Shown here: positions 25,082 to 33,771 of the stretch, one piece after another
Position numbering within the stretch: position 1 is the stretch's first letter
Layout of the letters: each line of letters begins with the position of its first letter
Source: Gammaproteobacteria bacterium
GTDB lineage: Bacteria; Pseudomonadota; Gammaproteobacteria; Tenderiales; Tenderiaceae
Direction: 5' to 3'
Assembly: GCA_024277755.1 (NCBI GenBank)
Contig: JAJRUN010000082.1
Span: 1-52,550, forward strand
Length of the DNA stretch: 52,550 bases
The notes under the pieces: generated by a model
Databases searched by the model: none
Told to the model about the DNA's origin: nothing
Seen by the model: only the letters and a program-made list of their open reading frames with translations
Position numbers and translations under genes: made by a program

Positions 25082-26082
25082 TTCAGTTTGAATGGTTGTG
25101 GGCCTTTGCAGCCTTACCTCTGCCCCTGTTACTGCACTTCATGCTGCCCGCGGCAAAAAGCCAGCAAGACGCGGCCCTGCGCGTGCCCTTTATCGACGAT
25201 TTCCAGGGCATCAGCAACGCCCGGCTAAGCGCTGGAAAACCCAGGCACTGGCCCTTGCTGCTGGCTGCCCTGGCCTGGCTTTGCCTGGTCATTGCGGTGG
25301 CACGCCCACAGTGGATTGGCGAACCGATCGAACTGCCCACCAGCGGTCGCGACCTGATGCTGGCGGTGGATCTGTCCGGCAGCATGGACACCCGTGATTT
25401 TCAGATCAAAGGCGAGATGGTCAATCGACTCCAGGCCACCCAGGTCATCGCCGGTGAATTCATCAAGCAACGTGTAGGTGATCGCATTGGTCTGATCCTG
25501 TTTGGTGAACAGGCCTATCTGCAAACACCCCTGACCTTTGATCGCGACACGGTGCGCATTCTGCTCTACGAAGCTGCTATTGGTCTGGCAGGCAAGTCCA
25601 CCGCCATTGGTGATGCCATCGGCCTGATGGTAAAACGTCTGCCCGATGAAACAGATATCCAGCAAGTGATGATCCTGCTCACCGATGGCGCCAACACCGC
25701 TGGCGAGGTCAGTCCCATCAAGGCCGCCGAGCTTGCCGCTGAGAGAGGGCTGAAAATCTACACCATTGGCATCGGTGCCGAGGAGATGATTGTCCGTTCA
25801 CTGTTTGGCAATCAACGCGTCAACCCATCCGCCGATCTGGATGAAGCCACACTCAGCGCCATCGCCGAAAAGACCGGCGGCAAATATTTCCGTGCCCGTG
25901 ACACCGCAGAACTGTTAAAGATTTATGATCTGATAGACGAGCTGGAACCCAACGCCCAAGAGGCGGAACTGTTTCGGCCCATGCGCGCACTGTTCATCTA
26001 CCCCCTTGGTGCAGCCATGGCACTGGCAAGCCTGTTAATGCTGGCGCTTGGCCTGACAGGATTAAGGCAACAACATGGATAG
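25078..26082 (+). CDS. batA: BatA-like VWA-domain membrane protein
   Basis: A 334-residue protein: an N-terminal helix (FEWLWAFAALPLPLLLHFML), a second helix (LLLAALAWLCLVIAVARP, about 60-78), a VWA domain at about 95-285, and a C-terminal helix (LFIYPLGAAMALASLLMLALG). The metal-binding MIDAS motif DLSGSMD is complete and is joined by TDGANTAG for the third MIDAS loop. The ARPQWIG block before the domain is typical of BatA. It faces the periplasm between the membrane helices and probably interacts with the MoxR partner and BatB. It overlaps both neighbours (4 and 8 bases). Confidence 0.9.
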   Translation: MIQFEWLWAFAALPLPLLLHFMLPAAKSQQDAALRVPFIDDFQGISNARLSAGKPRHWPLLLAALAWLCLVIAVARPQWIGEPIELPTSGRDLMLAVDLSGSMDTRDFQIKGEMVNRLQATQVIAGEFIKQRVGDRIGLILFGEQAYLQTPLTFDRDTVRILLYEAAIGLAGKSTAIGDAIGLMVKRLPDETDIQQVMILLTDGANTAGEVSPIKAAELAAERGLKIYTIGIGAEEMIVRSLFGNQRVNPSADLDEATLSAIAEKTGGKYFRARDTAELLKIYDLIDELEPNAQEAELFRPMRALFIYPLGAAMALASLLMLALGLTGLRQQHG

Positions 26083-27568
26083 TTGTCAGTTATTACGCCC
26101 AGACTGGTTATGGCTGCTATTGCCTTTGATGCTGTTATTGCTGCTGCTCAAGCATCGCCGCAGACAAACAGGCAGCTGGGGGGCGGTCTGTGATTCACAA
26201 CTGCTGCCCTACATCCTGCAAGGCCGTGAGAGCAAAGCCAGTCGCTGGCCTTTGTTTGTAACAGCACTGGCAGGCCTGCTGGCCATCCTTGCCCTCAGTG
26301 GCCCGGTGTGCGAACAACACGAACAACCGGTATTCCGTGATCAGTCAGCCCTGGTGATTGCCCTGGATCTGTCACGTTCGATGGACAGTACAGATATTAA
26401 ACCCAGCCGTCTGGTGCGCGCCCGCTTGAAACTGATCGATATTCTCAAACAGCGTCAAGAAGGCCAGACAGCCCTGGTGGTTTATGCCGCTCAGTCCTTT
26501 ACTGTTTCGCCGTTGACAGACGATACCGACACCATCATCTCACTGGTCAGCAGCCTCGACAGCAACATGATGCCGCAACAAGGCAGCGATAGCGCCATCG
26601 CCATCGCCCGGTCGGCGCAATTATTGCAGCAGGCTGGCATCCCTAAAGGTGACATCCTGCTGATCAGCGACGGCATCAGCGATGCACAGCTGCAAGCAAC
26701 ACTGAAAGAGATCAAGGCTTATCAACACCGCGTCTCCGTGCTTAGTGTCGGCACCACTGAAGGCGCACCAATTGCCATGCGTGACGGTGGTTTTCTAAAA
26801 GACAAAAGCGGTGCCATTGTTATTCCAAAACTTAACGAGACACCACTGCAACAACTGGCCCGGCAGGCCAATGGCCGCTATCACAACATCAGCGCCGACG
26901 ACAGCGACATCAACTACCTGCTCGACATCGTCACCGCCGAAGGTGAAAGCAATGAAATTATCGACGGGCTCAATACCGACCAATGGCAAGAGGAAGGGCC
27001 ATGGTTATTGTTACTGCTATTACCGCTGGCGGCACTGGCCTTTCGGCGCGGCTATCTTGTGGTGATCACACTGCTCATCATGCCCTTGCCAGGTGATGTC
27101 TATGCAGCAGAGCTGCAACAACTGTGGCTAAACCAAAACCAGCTGGCCCAAAAACGATTGCAACAGGGCAACGCCGAACAAGCTGCCGAACTATTCAATG
27201 ACCCTGAGTGGAAAGCAGCGGCCTACTACCGTGCCGGACAATACCAACAAAGCATCAATGCCCTGCATGACATAAACAGCACTGAGGCCTTGTACAATAA
27301 AGGCAATGCACTGGCAAAACTGGGCAATATTCAAGAGGCTATTAACGCCTATGATGAAGTGCTAAAACGACAACCCGGCCATGAAGATGCCGAATACAAT
27401 CGTAATCTGCTAAAACACAAGCAAGCCGACCAGGGCCAAGAGAAAGGCAACGAATCTCAACAGGATTCAGAGGGCAATAACCCGCAACAACAAGGTGAAG
27501 GTCAGCGGAGCGATCAGGCCGAATCTCAACAACAGCAAAACCAGGACGGCCAACAGCAACAAGAATAG
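26075..27568 (+). CDS. batB: BatB-like VWA protein with TPR tail, ending at an in-frame amber codon
   Basis: The 497 residues read to the first stop contain two N-terminal helices, a VWA domain (MIDAS DLSRSMDST, then ISDGISD, about 85-300), a further helix pair (PWLLLLLLPLAALAF, about 309-323) and a TPR segment (AAYYRAGQYQQSINAL, LYNKGNALAKLGNIQEAINAYDEVLKR, about 390-450). A Gln/Glu-rich low-complexity tail follows. The TAG at 27566-27568 is not the natural end: the same frame runs on to 27862 with the conserved C-terminal motif (see next entry). The gene is the BatB/BatC fusion common in proteobacterial Bat operons. All domains lie before the amber, so the product may still work. Confidence 0.82.
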   Translation: MDSCQLLRPDWLWLLLPLMLLLLLLKHRRRQTGSWGAVCDSQLLPYILQGRESKASRWPLFVTALAGLLAILALSGPVCEQHEQPVFRDQSALVIALDLSRSMDSTDIKPSRLVRARLKLIDILKQRQEGQTALVVYAAQSFTVSPLTDDTDTIISLVSSLDSNMMPQQGSDSAIAIARSAQLLQQAGIPKGDILLISDGISDAQLQATLKEIKAYQHRVSVLSVGTTEGAPIAMRDGGFLKDKSGAIVIPKLNETPLQQLARQANGRYHNISADDSDINYLLDIVTAEGESNEIIDGLNTDQWQEEGPWLLLLLLPLAALAFRRGYLVVITLLIMPLPGDVYAAELQQLWLNQNQLAQKRLQQGNAEQAAELFNDPEWKAAAYYRAGQYQQSINALHDINSTEALYNKGNALAKLGNIQEAINAYDEVLKRQPGHEDAEYNRNLLKHKQADQGQEKGNESQQDSEGNNPQQQGEGQRSDQAESQQQQNQDGQQQQE

Positions 27569-27862
27569 ACGGGTAAGGAACAACAACAGACACCACAGCA
27601 GGCCCAGCAACAATCCGAGCAGGAAAAAACCGAACAAATGCAGCAACAAGCCCAACAACAAGACGGTGAAAACAATGACGCTGAAAAAGAGCAGCAGGCT
27701 CAGCCAGATCAGGAATCCAGCGAAATTTCAGAAACCGACATTGCTACCGAGCAATGGCTGCGGCGCATCCCTGATGATCCCGGCGGGCTGATGCGGCGCA
27801 AATTTCAATATCAATACCAACAACAATCTCAACAACGCAATAGTGAGATAGAACCATGGTAA
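27569..27862 (+). pseudogene. C-terminal tail of the BatB/TPR gene, separated by the amber codon
   Basis: In the same frame as the preceding gene, 97 further codons continue the Gln-rich tail and then encode EQWLRRIPDDPGGLMRRKFQYQY, the conserved terminal motif of BatB/TPR proteins. This shows the TAG at codon 498 is a nonsense change in a low-complexity Gln/Glu stretch, most easily from CAG or GAG. A restart at the ATG 27638 lacks a ribosome site. The last seven bases overlap the batD start (ATGGTAA), so loss of translation up to this point could reduce coupled batD translation. Confidence 0.8.
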
Positions 27863-29565
27863 AAATAATTTCACTTCTGTTCGGTATTATTTTTTTGTCA
27901 TCCAACAGCCTGGCCGCCAACATCACTGTTGAGGTTGACCGTGACCCAGTGTCCATTGATGAATCATTCAAGATTTTCTTTTTTGCCGATGACCGCATCA
28001 CTGACACCCCTGACTTCAGTCCATTACAACAGGATTTTGAGATCCTCAGCCGCACCCAAAGCAGCAGCATGAAATATATCAATGGCAATCTCAGCAAAAA
28101 GACTCGCTGGAATCTTGGCGTTATGGCCAAGCGCAGTGGCAAGCTCACCATCCCTTCCATTGCGATTGGCAATGACCGCAGCCCAAGCATGAGCATTACG
28201 GTGAATAAAAGCAGCAGCACAAATAATGCCGACAGCCACAATGCTGAAATATTCATCGAGGTAGATGTCACACCCGGCACGCTGTATGTACAACAACAGA
28301 CAATCTACAGCGTTCGTTTTTTTCGCGCCGTCAATATCAATGCTGCCGGCATGTCAGAACCCAGCATAAGCGGTGCTGAAATCGTGATAGAAAAATTGGG
28401 CGACGACTCCAGCTATGAAACCTATCGCAATGGCCGGCGTTATGTTGTTATCGAACGTAAATACGCATTATTTCCACAACAAAGTGGCAGCATCACTATT
28501 GAGCCAATCACACTGGATGCCCAAGTAACAGTAACCACGCCAGGCGTCTTTGACCCGTTTGCTCAAAACACGAGCACCAGGCGACTTAAATCAAACAGTA
28601 TCAGCCTCGATGTAAAACCGATTCCTGACAGCATTCACAGCAACGCATGGTTGCCCGCCAGCGACCTGAAAATTACCGAGAACTGGTCACAGCAACCCCC
28701 TGTATTTATTGTCGGCGAACCCATTACTCGCACCCTGACGCTCAAGGCCGACGGTCTGACCGCCGCACAACTACCGTCGCTGAGCATGGCAGACACACCC
28801 GCATTTAAGAGCTATCCTGACCAGCCACGTCTAAACAACAAACGCGGCAGCCGCGGCATTAGCGGTACACGCCAGGAAAAAATCGCTCTGATTCCGACAC
28901 AGGCCGGACAACTGAGCCTGCCTGAAATCCAGGTCAACTGGTGGAATATCAACAGCGACACACTGGAAACTGCCACCCTGCCTGCCCGCACTGTCCAGGT
29001 ACAACCGGGCCAAAGCAGCCAGACACCTGAGCCGACAACGGCCATAACACAACCTGAGCCAGCAACCATTACCACACCGACAACACCAGCCACGCCACAA
29101 ACCGTCACCGTGGTTAAAGAAGAAAGCGGAATCTACAGCACACTGAGCATTTTACTTGGCCTGGGCTGGTTGATCACTGCCATTGCCTGGATCATCAGCA
29201 AGCGAAATCACAAGCGCATAAACAACAACACCAGGCAAACAACGAAAATGCAACACACAACAGCTTCTCTCAAAGCAGTCAAAAAGGCCTGCCTAAGCAA
29301 CAACCCGCAACAAAGTAAAATCGAACTGCTTAACTGGGCCAAAGACCACTGGCCTGAAGACCCACCCGCCAGTATTGGCGAGATCGGCACGCGCCTGGAT
29401 CAGGCAACGCAAATAGAAATCGAACAACTCAACCAGGCGCTCTATGGTTCTGACAGTAATAATTGGCAAGGCAATGATCTGTGGCAGCAACTGTCTGCCG
29501 CAGCAAAAACAACCACAAAAAGACAAAACAAACAAAAAGATGTGCTGGAACCACTCTACCCTTGA
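27856..29565 (+). CDS. batD: BatD-family protein
   Basis: A 569-residue protein with a signal peptide (LLFGIIFLSSNSLAA), then the BatD start ITVEVDRDPVSIDESFKIFF, SPLQQDFEILSRTQSSSMKYING and LTIPSIAIG. Several Ig-like beta domains extend to about residue 420. A single membrane helix (LSILLGLGWLITAIAWII, about 427-445) is followed by a cytoplasmic helical domain ending in a Lys-rich tail. A low-complexity Pro/Thr linker (about 385-415) precedes the helix. BatD is the usual last member of Bat operons and acts in the periplasm. It overlaps the batB tail by seven bases. Confidence 0.9.
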   Translation: MVKIISLLFGIIFLSSNSLAANITVEVDRDPVSIDESFKIFFFADDRITDTPDFSPLQQDFEILSRTQSSSMKYINGNLSKKTRWNLGVMAKRSGKLTIPSIAIGNDRSPSMSITVNKSSSTNNADSHNAEIFIEVDVTPGTLYVQQQTIYSVRFFRAVNINAAGMSEPSISGAEIVIEKLGDDSSYETYRNGRRYVVIERKYALFPQQSGSITIEPITLDAQVTVTTPGVFDPFAQNTSTRRLKSNSISLDVKPIPDSIHSNAWLPASDLKITENWSQQPPVFIVGEPITRTLTLKADGLTAAQLPSLSMADTPAFKSYPDQPRLNNKRGSRGISGTRQEKIALIPTQAGQLSLPEIQVNWWNINSDTLETATLPARTVQVQPGQSSQTPEPTTAITQPEPATITTPTTPATPQTVTVVKEESGIYSTLSILLGLGWLITAIAWIISKRNHKRINNNTRQTTKMQHTTASLKAVKKACLSNNPQQSKIELLNWAKDHWPEDPPASIGEIGTRLDQATQIEIEQLNQALYGSDSNNWQGNDLWQQLSAAAKTTTKRQNKQKDVLEPLYP

Positions 29566-29572
29566 ACACTGG

Positions 29573-29599
29573 CGGGCCAAATAAATACAATCTGGCCCG
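29573..29599 (+). terminator. Weak hairpin downstream of batD
   Basis: CGGGCCA and TGGCCCG form a perfect 7-bp stem with a 13-base A/T-rich loop, 8 bases after the batD stop. No T run follows, so termination here is uncertain. Confidence 0.35.
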
Positions 29600-29671
29600 G
29601 AAGATTCCACTCTATTTCATCCAGGGCTACAATAAGCACTACCACCATTGACACACTATCAAGGAAATAAA

Positions 29672-30196
29672 ATGAAGTTGAATTATGCAATGCTCACGCT
29701 TCTTGCTTCTATGCTCTGCTCGCCATTTGTTCAGGCGGCAGGAAAGCACGGCAACTGGTCTCTTAATGACGCCGGGAACGCGGCTATTGGCACATCAGGC
29801 ACTTCTATCTCAAGCCAATCAAAAGAAACTCTGCAAGGGGCAGATAAAAGCGGCAAGGTTGAGTTGGGCTACTCATGCAACGGTGATTTTTACCTGCTGG
29901 CTAAAGGGATAGGCTTTGCCATTGACCAAGTTGACTGCGGCCCCTACGGCTGCAAAAAAAGACAACATGGTCAGGTTCAGTTTGATGACAAAACTGCTGA
30001 TGATGCTGAATTTGAGATCATGAGCAACAGTGATGGGATGTACCTGTTAAGCGACAAAACGATGCTGATCGATGCAATGAAGGCCGGCAATAACGTTCAA
30101 CTGACACTTGAACTCGCCAATACCGATGGCAAGGAACAGATAGCTACGTTTAGTCTGAAAGGCTTTACCGCCGCCTATAACTGGTGCAACAAGTAA
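29672..30196 (+). CDS. Secreted protein of unknown function
   Basis: The ATG at 29672 follows AAGGA by six bases and gives 174 residues; an in-frame TTG 8 codons earlier is less likely. A Sec signal peptide (LNYAMLTLLASMLCSPFVQA) is followed by a beta-rich domain with four cysteines placed as two likely disulfides (YSCNGDF, VDCGPYGCKK, and the terminal WCNK). LTLELANTDGKEQIATFSLKGF near the end is a typical beta-sandwich pattern. No family was recognised. It lies between batD and a cytochrome c gene on the same strand but with gaps of about 100 bases on both sides, so it may be its own unit. Confidence 0.75.
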   Translation: MKLNYAMLTLLASMLCSPFVQAAGKHGNWSLNDAGNAAIGTSGTSISSQSKETLQGADKSGKVELGYSCNGDFYLLAKGIGFAIDQVDCGPYGCKKRQHGQVQFDDKTADDAEFEIMSNSDGMYLLSDKTMLIDAMKAGNNVQLTLELANTDGKEQIATFSLKGFTAAYNWCNK

Positions 30197-30293
30197 TTAA
30201 AGCTTTAGTTGCGAATAGGGTTACAGCCCTCGCGCTCGCTTGTCGGGCAAAAGGGCTTGCCACTAACAAAGGCAGGGGGGTTAGTTTTTCGCT

Positions 30294-30689
30294 ATGAATA
30301 TTGTTAACAATATTTTCCGCGCTGTCTTAATGTCTATATTGGCGTCAGTCACGTTAATCGCCTGTAGCAATCGAGACAATCATGACCACCCCAACCTAAA
30401 AACGGGGAAAGCCCTTTTTAACCATCACTGTGCCGACTGCCACGGTAAGGATGGTACAGGCAAGCTGGCGGACCAGACCCCGGCCAACATTCTGACTAAA
30501 AGAGACCATCGAGGCATTATTAATTATGTAACAAGCAACGTTAACCCCAATCGTGACATGCCAGTTTTTAGCAACATGTCACACGCTGAGGCAGCAAAAA
30601 TCGCCAGCCATCTCTTGTCTCTGCGCAACACTTATAACGCCACCCCTAACAATCAAAAAAAGCCCCGACCACTGCTGATTGAACCCTAG
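30294..30689 (+). CDS. Mono-haem cytochrome c lipoprotein
   Basis: A 131-residue protein with a lipoprotein signal (LMSILASVTLIAC, lipid Cys24) and one haem-binding CADCH motif in GKALFNHHCADCHGKDGTGK (about 38-57). The second haem ligand is probably the Met in NRDMPVFSNM (about 88-97). The fold and length fit a class I cytochrome c anchored to a membrane and facing the periplasm. The ribosome site is weak (a G run about 15 bases upstream). Its electron partner is not indicated by the neighbours. Confidence 0.82.
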   Translation: MNIVNNIFRAVLMSILASVTLIACSNRDNHDHPNLKTGKALFNHHCADCHGKDGTGKLADQTPANILTKRDHRGIINYVTSNVNPNRDMPVFSNMSHAEAAKIASHLLSLRNTYNATPNNQKKPRPLLIEP

Positions 30690-30712
30690 CGTGGACTTAT
30701 CTTTAAAACTGA

Positions 30713-30895
30713 ACTGCCTCTGTTTCTGATGGTAGCGGTAAATTCAACACCCATGCCCGTTATCTCAACCGCGATGAGGCAATGCAGGTTTCAGCCCGCC
30801 ACTGCAAGGCAGTCAGCATGCAAGTGCCCATATTTTTAATCAATGATGAATTACGCCAGCAAATTAATGACAAAGATTTAGCATTGTTTGGTTAG
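30713..30895 (+). pseudogene. Unassigned coding remnant
   Basis: A 60-codon open stretch between two stops reads as protein-like (SDGSGKFNTHARYLNRDEAM, then CKAVSMQVPIFLINDELRQQ and LALFG). There is no start near its beginning (the first ATG is about 24 codons in) and no ribosome site. Amino-acid composition looks natural, so this may be the end of a deleted gene. No family was recognised. Confidence 0.3.
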
Positions 30896-30936
30896 AGGCA
30901 CGACTGAAACCCCTGCGACTCAGCTGGAGGCGCCCC

Positions 30937-32178
30937 TTACTGACAAACCTGGTTACGTCCCTTGCTCTTGGCGCGATAAAGCGCCTTGTCGGCAGACTTC
31001 ATTACCCTATCAGCTGTGCGGCACTTATCACTGCGTTCAGCAACACCAATGCTAATCGTTACCGAGACTTTTTTTGTTGCCGGCTTACGTATTTTAGCTG
31101 CACTTTTAGCCCCCTTTTTCGCTTTTTTCTTGGGCCTATCCTGGCCACGAATGGTAAATGGACTCGCCTCAATCTGCTGCCGTACCACCTCAAGGTAGAC
31201 CATAATATCGGCGCTGCTCTTGCCAGGAAAGATGACTGCAAATTCTTCTCCGCCATATCGAGCAGGCTTGCCTCCCCCTTTCACCTGACCAATCCTGGCC
31301 GCGACCATTCGCAACACCTGATCACCCACGTCATGACCATGTGTATCGTTAAATTTTTTAAAGTGATCAATATCAAGCATGGCGATGCTGTATTTATTTC
31401 CCAGGCTCATCAAGCTGGCCATCATTGCCCGCCGTCCTGGCAAGCCAGTCAGTTCATCCATATAGGCCATGCCATAGGATTCCTGCACTAAGGTGACCAC
31501 CAGCAACACGGCAACAAAGCCAAACAATATCGCACTGAAATTAGCACTGGGGCTGGCGCCAACACCCTGGCCAATAGCCACCATAACGACCAGCAAAGTC
31601 GCCAGCACACTGCTCTCAATCAGGCACGGCTTTCTAATCAAACGAACCGACTGCCAAATCACCACCAGCGTGAAAGCTAACCAGGCTGACTGCGATATAC
31701 CTTGCTGAATCCCAACCAACCAGGCGATCCCCAGCCAATTATTTTCCAACCAATTCAGCCAGCTAAGGTTTGCTTCTTTGATCAACCACCACACCAGCAC
31801 TATCTGAATGGCCAAAAAAGCGAATCTGACACTACCGTGAATGGTAAAGATGCCGCGCTCTTTGAAGAAACTCAGCAACAATAGATCAATCGGCAGCAGC
31901 AGGCTGACTGCAAGGATTAGCCAACGATCAGTGAACTCATTGACCTCAGGTCGCAACCCCAAAACCAGATAAAGTCCAAGGATCAACAACAGAGAAAAAA
32001 ACACGCGGCTACGGTTAAAACGCAATGCCAGCAAGACACCGACCCCCAAAGCAAGGTATGGAAATAATTCGATTAGCTGCTGGTATGCGGCAGGCACTTG
32101 CAGAAAACTGGGCAGGCTATAGATAGCCAACACCGGCAATAGAAATGGGATGAACAGAAAGATCATGCGTTTCAGCAC
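30937..32178 (-). CDS. Membrane-bound GGDEF diguanylate cyclase
   Basis: A 413-residue protein with about seven or eight membrane helices in residues 1-232, then a GGDEF domain: MDELTGLPGRR (240-250), MLDIDHFKKFNDTHGHDVGDQVL (267-289) and RYGGEEF (307-313), all catalytic signatures intact. It should make cyclic-di-GMP. The product-inhibition site (RxxD, five residues before GGEEF) is absent; the position reads KGGG. A Lys-rich insert (PKKKAKKGAKSAAKIRKP, about 349-366) lies inside the domain between conserved strands. The membrane part resembles no named sensor. It appears to be a single-gene unit. Confidence 0.88.
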   Translation of the reverse strand: MLKRMIFLFIPFLLPVLAIYSLPSFLQVPAAYQQLIELFPYLALGVGVLLALRFNRSRVFFSLLLILGLYLVLGLRPEVNEFTDRWLILAVSLLLPIDLLLLSFFKERGIFTIHGSVRFAFLAIQIVLVWWLIKEANLSWLNWLENNWLGIAWLVGIQQGISQSAWLAFTLVVIWQSVRLIRKPCLIESSVLATLLVVMVAIGQGVGASPSANFSAILFGFVAVLLVVTLVQESYGMAYMDELTGLPGRRAMMASLMSLGNKYSIAMLDIDHFKKFNDTHGHDVGDQVLRMVAARIGQVKGGGKPARYGGEEFAVIFPGKSSADIMVYLEVVRQQIEASPFTIRGQDRPKKKAKKGAKSAAKIRKPATKKVSVTISIGVAERSDKCRTADRVMKSADKALYRAKSKGRNQVCQ

Positions 32179-32380
32179 GTTATATACCTGTATTTATTGC
32201 AGCCATTACTTTATTAGCGGCTGCCAACAGCGAATATTCAGGCAGATTTCACTGTTTAAAACAAGTGCCAGCAATAGTCGCCTTGAGATTACACCTGAAG
32301 CTTTTAAGGCAAAAAAAGAATAGTTTGAAGCATCTAATAAAACCGCTCTTGCAATCAGCTAAAGTGTTTAAACCCTGTAC

Positions 32381-33580
32381 TCAACCAGGCTGACCATCGA
32401 CTCGTGCATTAATTAGAATAGGCAAATACGCGCGGACAAACAGTGCAAAGGCAATCGCCCATAATCCAGCTGAAACAAGCATGGTCAGTGTGTTCCAGCC
32501 AGGCGCGATCATCGGTATCACCACCCGGGCAAACATCGCCAAATTAATAAATGCAAATGCCCATGCTATCGACGCCAGCGGCATCAATGTTCTGCCTGTG
32601 TGCCCCAGTGCAACACGCGACATCATGCCCAGGCACAAAACAGCAATTGCAGCAGCCATTGCATGTGTCGCAAACACAGGTTCAAGCCCCCCTGTTGCTG
32701 GCATAGCTTTTAAGGCAAACCCTAACACCAGCCAGGCATAGCCAAGATGCAACACCCATAGCAGTGGCACAGACCACACTAGACGCGAATACCATCCCCA
32801 CAACCTTGCAAGGTGTACTAATGCAGAAAAACCAGCCAGGCCAGTAAGCAACCATGCCTGGGGATAAATCAGATCAGCAATTAACAGTAGCAGCATTGAA
32901 ACGATAGCGAGCTTCTCTAACCACGGCCATTTTCGTGGCTCAGCACCAGGCGCACCATTTTTGGTGAACATGGGTAAAACTCGGCCAGCCATGATGACAA
33001 TCATCAGTAGCACTGTATTCATTGCCAAGGTTATGCCTGCCTCTGCAATGCCAGCAACAACACCAAGCAGCTCAAGATGCACCATGATATTTGCCACCAG
33101 CATCAGCAGCAACATGGCGACAAAAATCAACTGCGGGCGTTTCTTGGCACGCAGAATAGGAATAGCTAGAAACAAGGCCAACAGCGGCAGAAAAGCGCTA
33201 TCGATAATGGCTATCAACCATGGCGGCACCACAGTTGAAATCAGTGGCAGTAAGCGCCCGGTCAGCCACAGCATTACCAGCGCTGCCAGCCATGGCCCTT
33301 TGAGAGTTTGTTGCTTGGTCCAATTACGCACAGCAGTGAGCAAAAAACCTGCCATAACGGCCACGGCAAAACCAAACAGCATTTCATGACTGTGCCAAAT
33401 AATGCCACCATAATAGATGTCAGCATCAATCATGCTGAGCAGTATCCCCTGCCACCACAACATCAGCGCAACCGCTATCATCCCCGCTGCCAAAAAAAAC
33501 GGCCGGAAACCCAGTTCAAACAAAGAGAACCTGTTTTGTGGAATTGGTTTTTGTAGTGACTCTATATTGATAAGACTCAT
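32381..33580 (-). CDS. nnrS: NnrS-family membrane protein
   Basis: A 399-residue protein with about twelve hydrophobic helices. NnrS hallmarks: FELGFRPFFLAAG at residues 21-33, GIIWHSHEMLFGFAVAVMAGFLLTAVRNWT (about 60-90) with the conserved His residues, GRVLPMFTKNG (about 199-209), and GMMSRVALGHTGR near 318. NnrS is a haem- and copper-containing inner-membrane protein that protects cells against nitric oxide; its genes usually respond to NO regulators. No NO- or FNR-type palindrome was found in the 191 bases upstream. With nasA/nirBD about 10 kb away, a link to nitrogen oxides is plausible but not shown. Confidence 0.9.
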   Translation of the reverse strand: MSLINIESLQKPIPQNRFSLFELGFRPFFLAAGMIAVALMLWWQGILLSMIDADIYYGGIIWHSHEMLFGFAVAVMAGFLLTAVRNWTKQQTLKGPWLAALVMLWLTGRLLPLISTVVPPWLIAIIDSAFLPLLALFLAIPILRAKKRPQLIFVAMLLLMLVANIMVHLELLGVVAGIAEAGITLAMNTVLLMIVIMAGRVLPMFTKNGAPGAEPRKWPWLEKLAIVSMLLLLIADLIYPQAWLLTGLAGFSALVHLARLWGWYSRLVWSVPLLWVLHLGYAWLVLGFALKAMPATGGLEPVFATHAMAAAIAVLCLGMMSRVALGHTGRTLMPLASIAWAFAFINLAMFARVVIPMIAPGWNTLTMLVSAGLWAIAFALFVRAYLPILINARVDGQPG

Positions 33581-33771
33581 TGAACTGACATACCTTTAAA
33601 TACCTATCACAACAATTTAACACCACAGACTGCACGGGAATACAAATATTTTATTGCTATCGGGTAAATCAGAGAGACAACGACACCAACTAGAGCTGCA
33701 TACCGGCTCAGAGAGAAACTATCGATAGAAAATTGAAACCTGCGCTTTAACTCAGCACAAAAACCGAATGA

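Noticed and set aside
6265..27568. Idea that TAG is recoded as an amino acid in this genome
   Set aside because: TAG is the natural end of exbD, the 63-residue gene, glcE, glcF, hipA and hipB, all of which stop at the expected family length.
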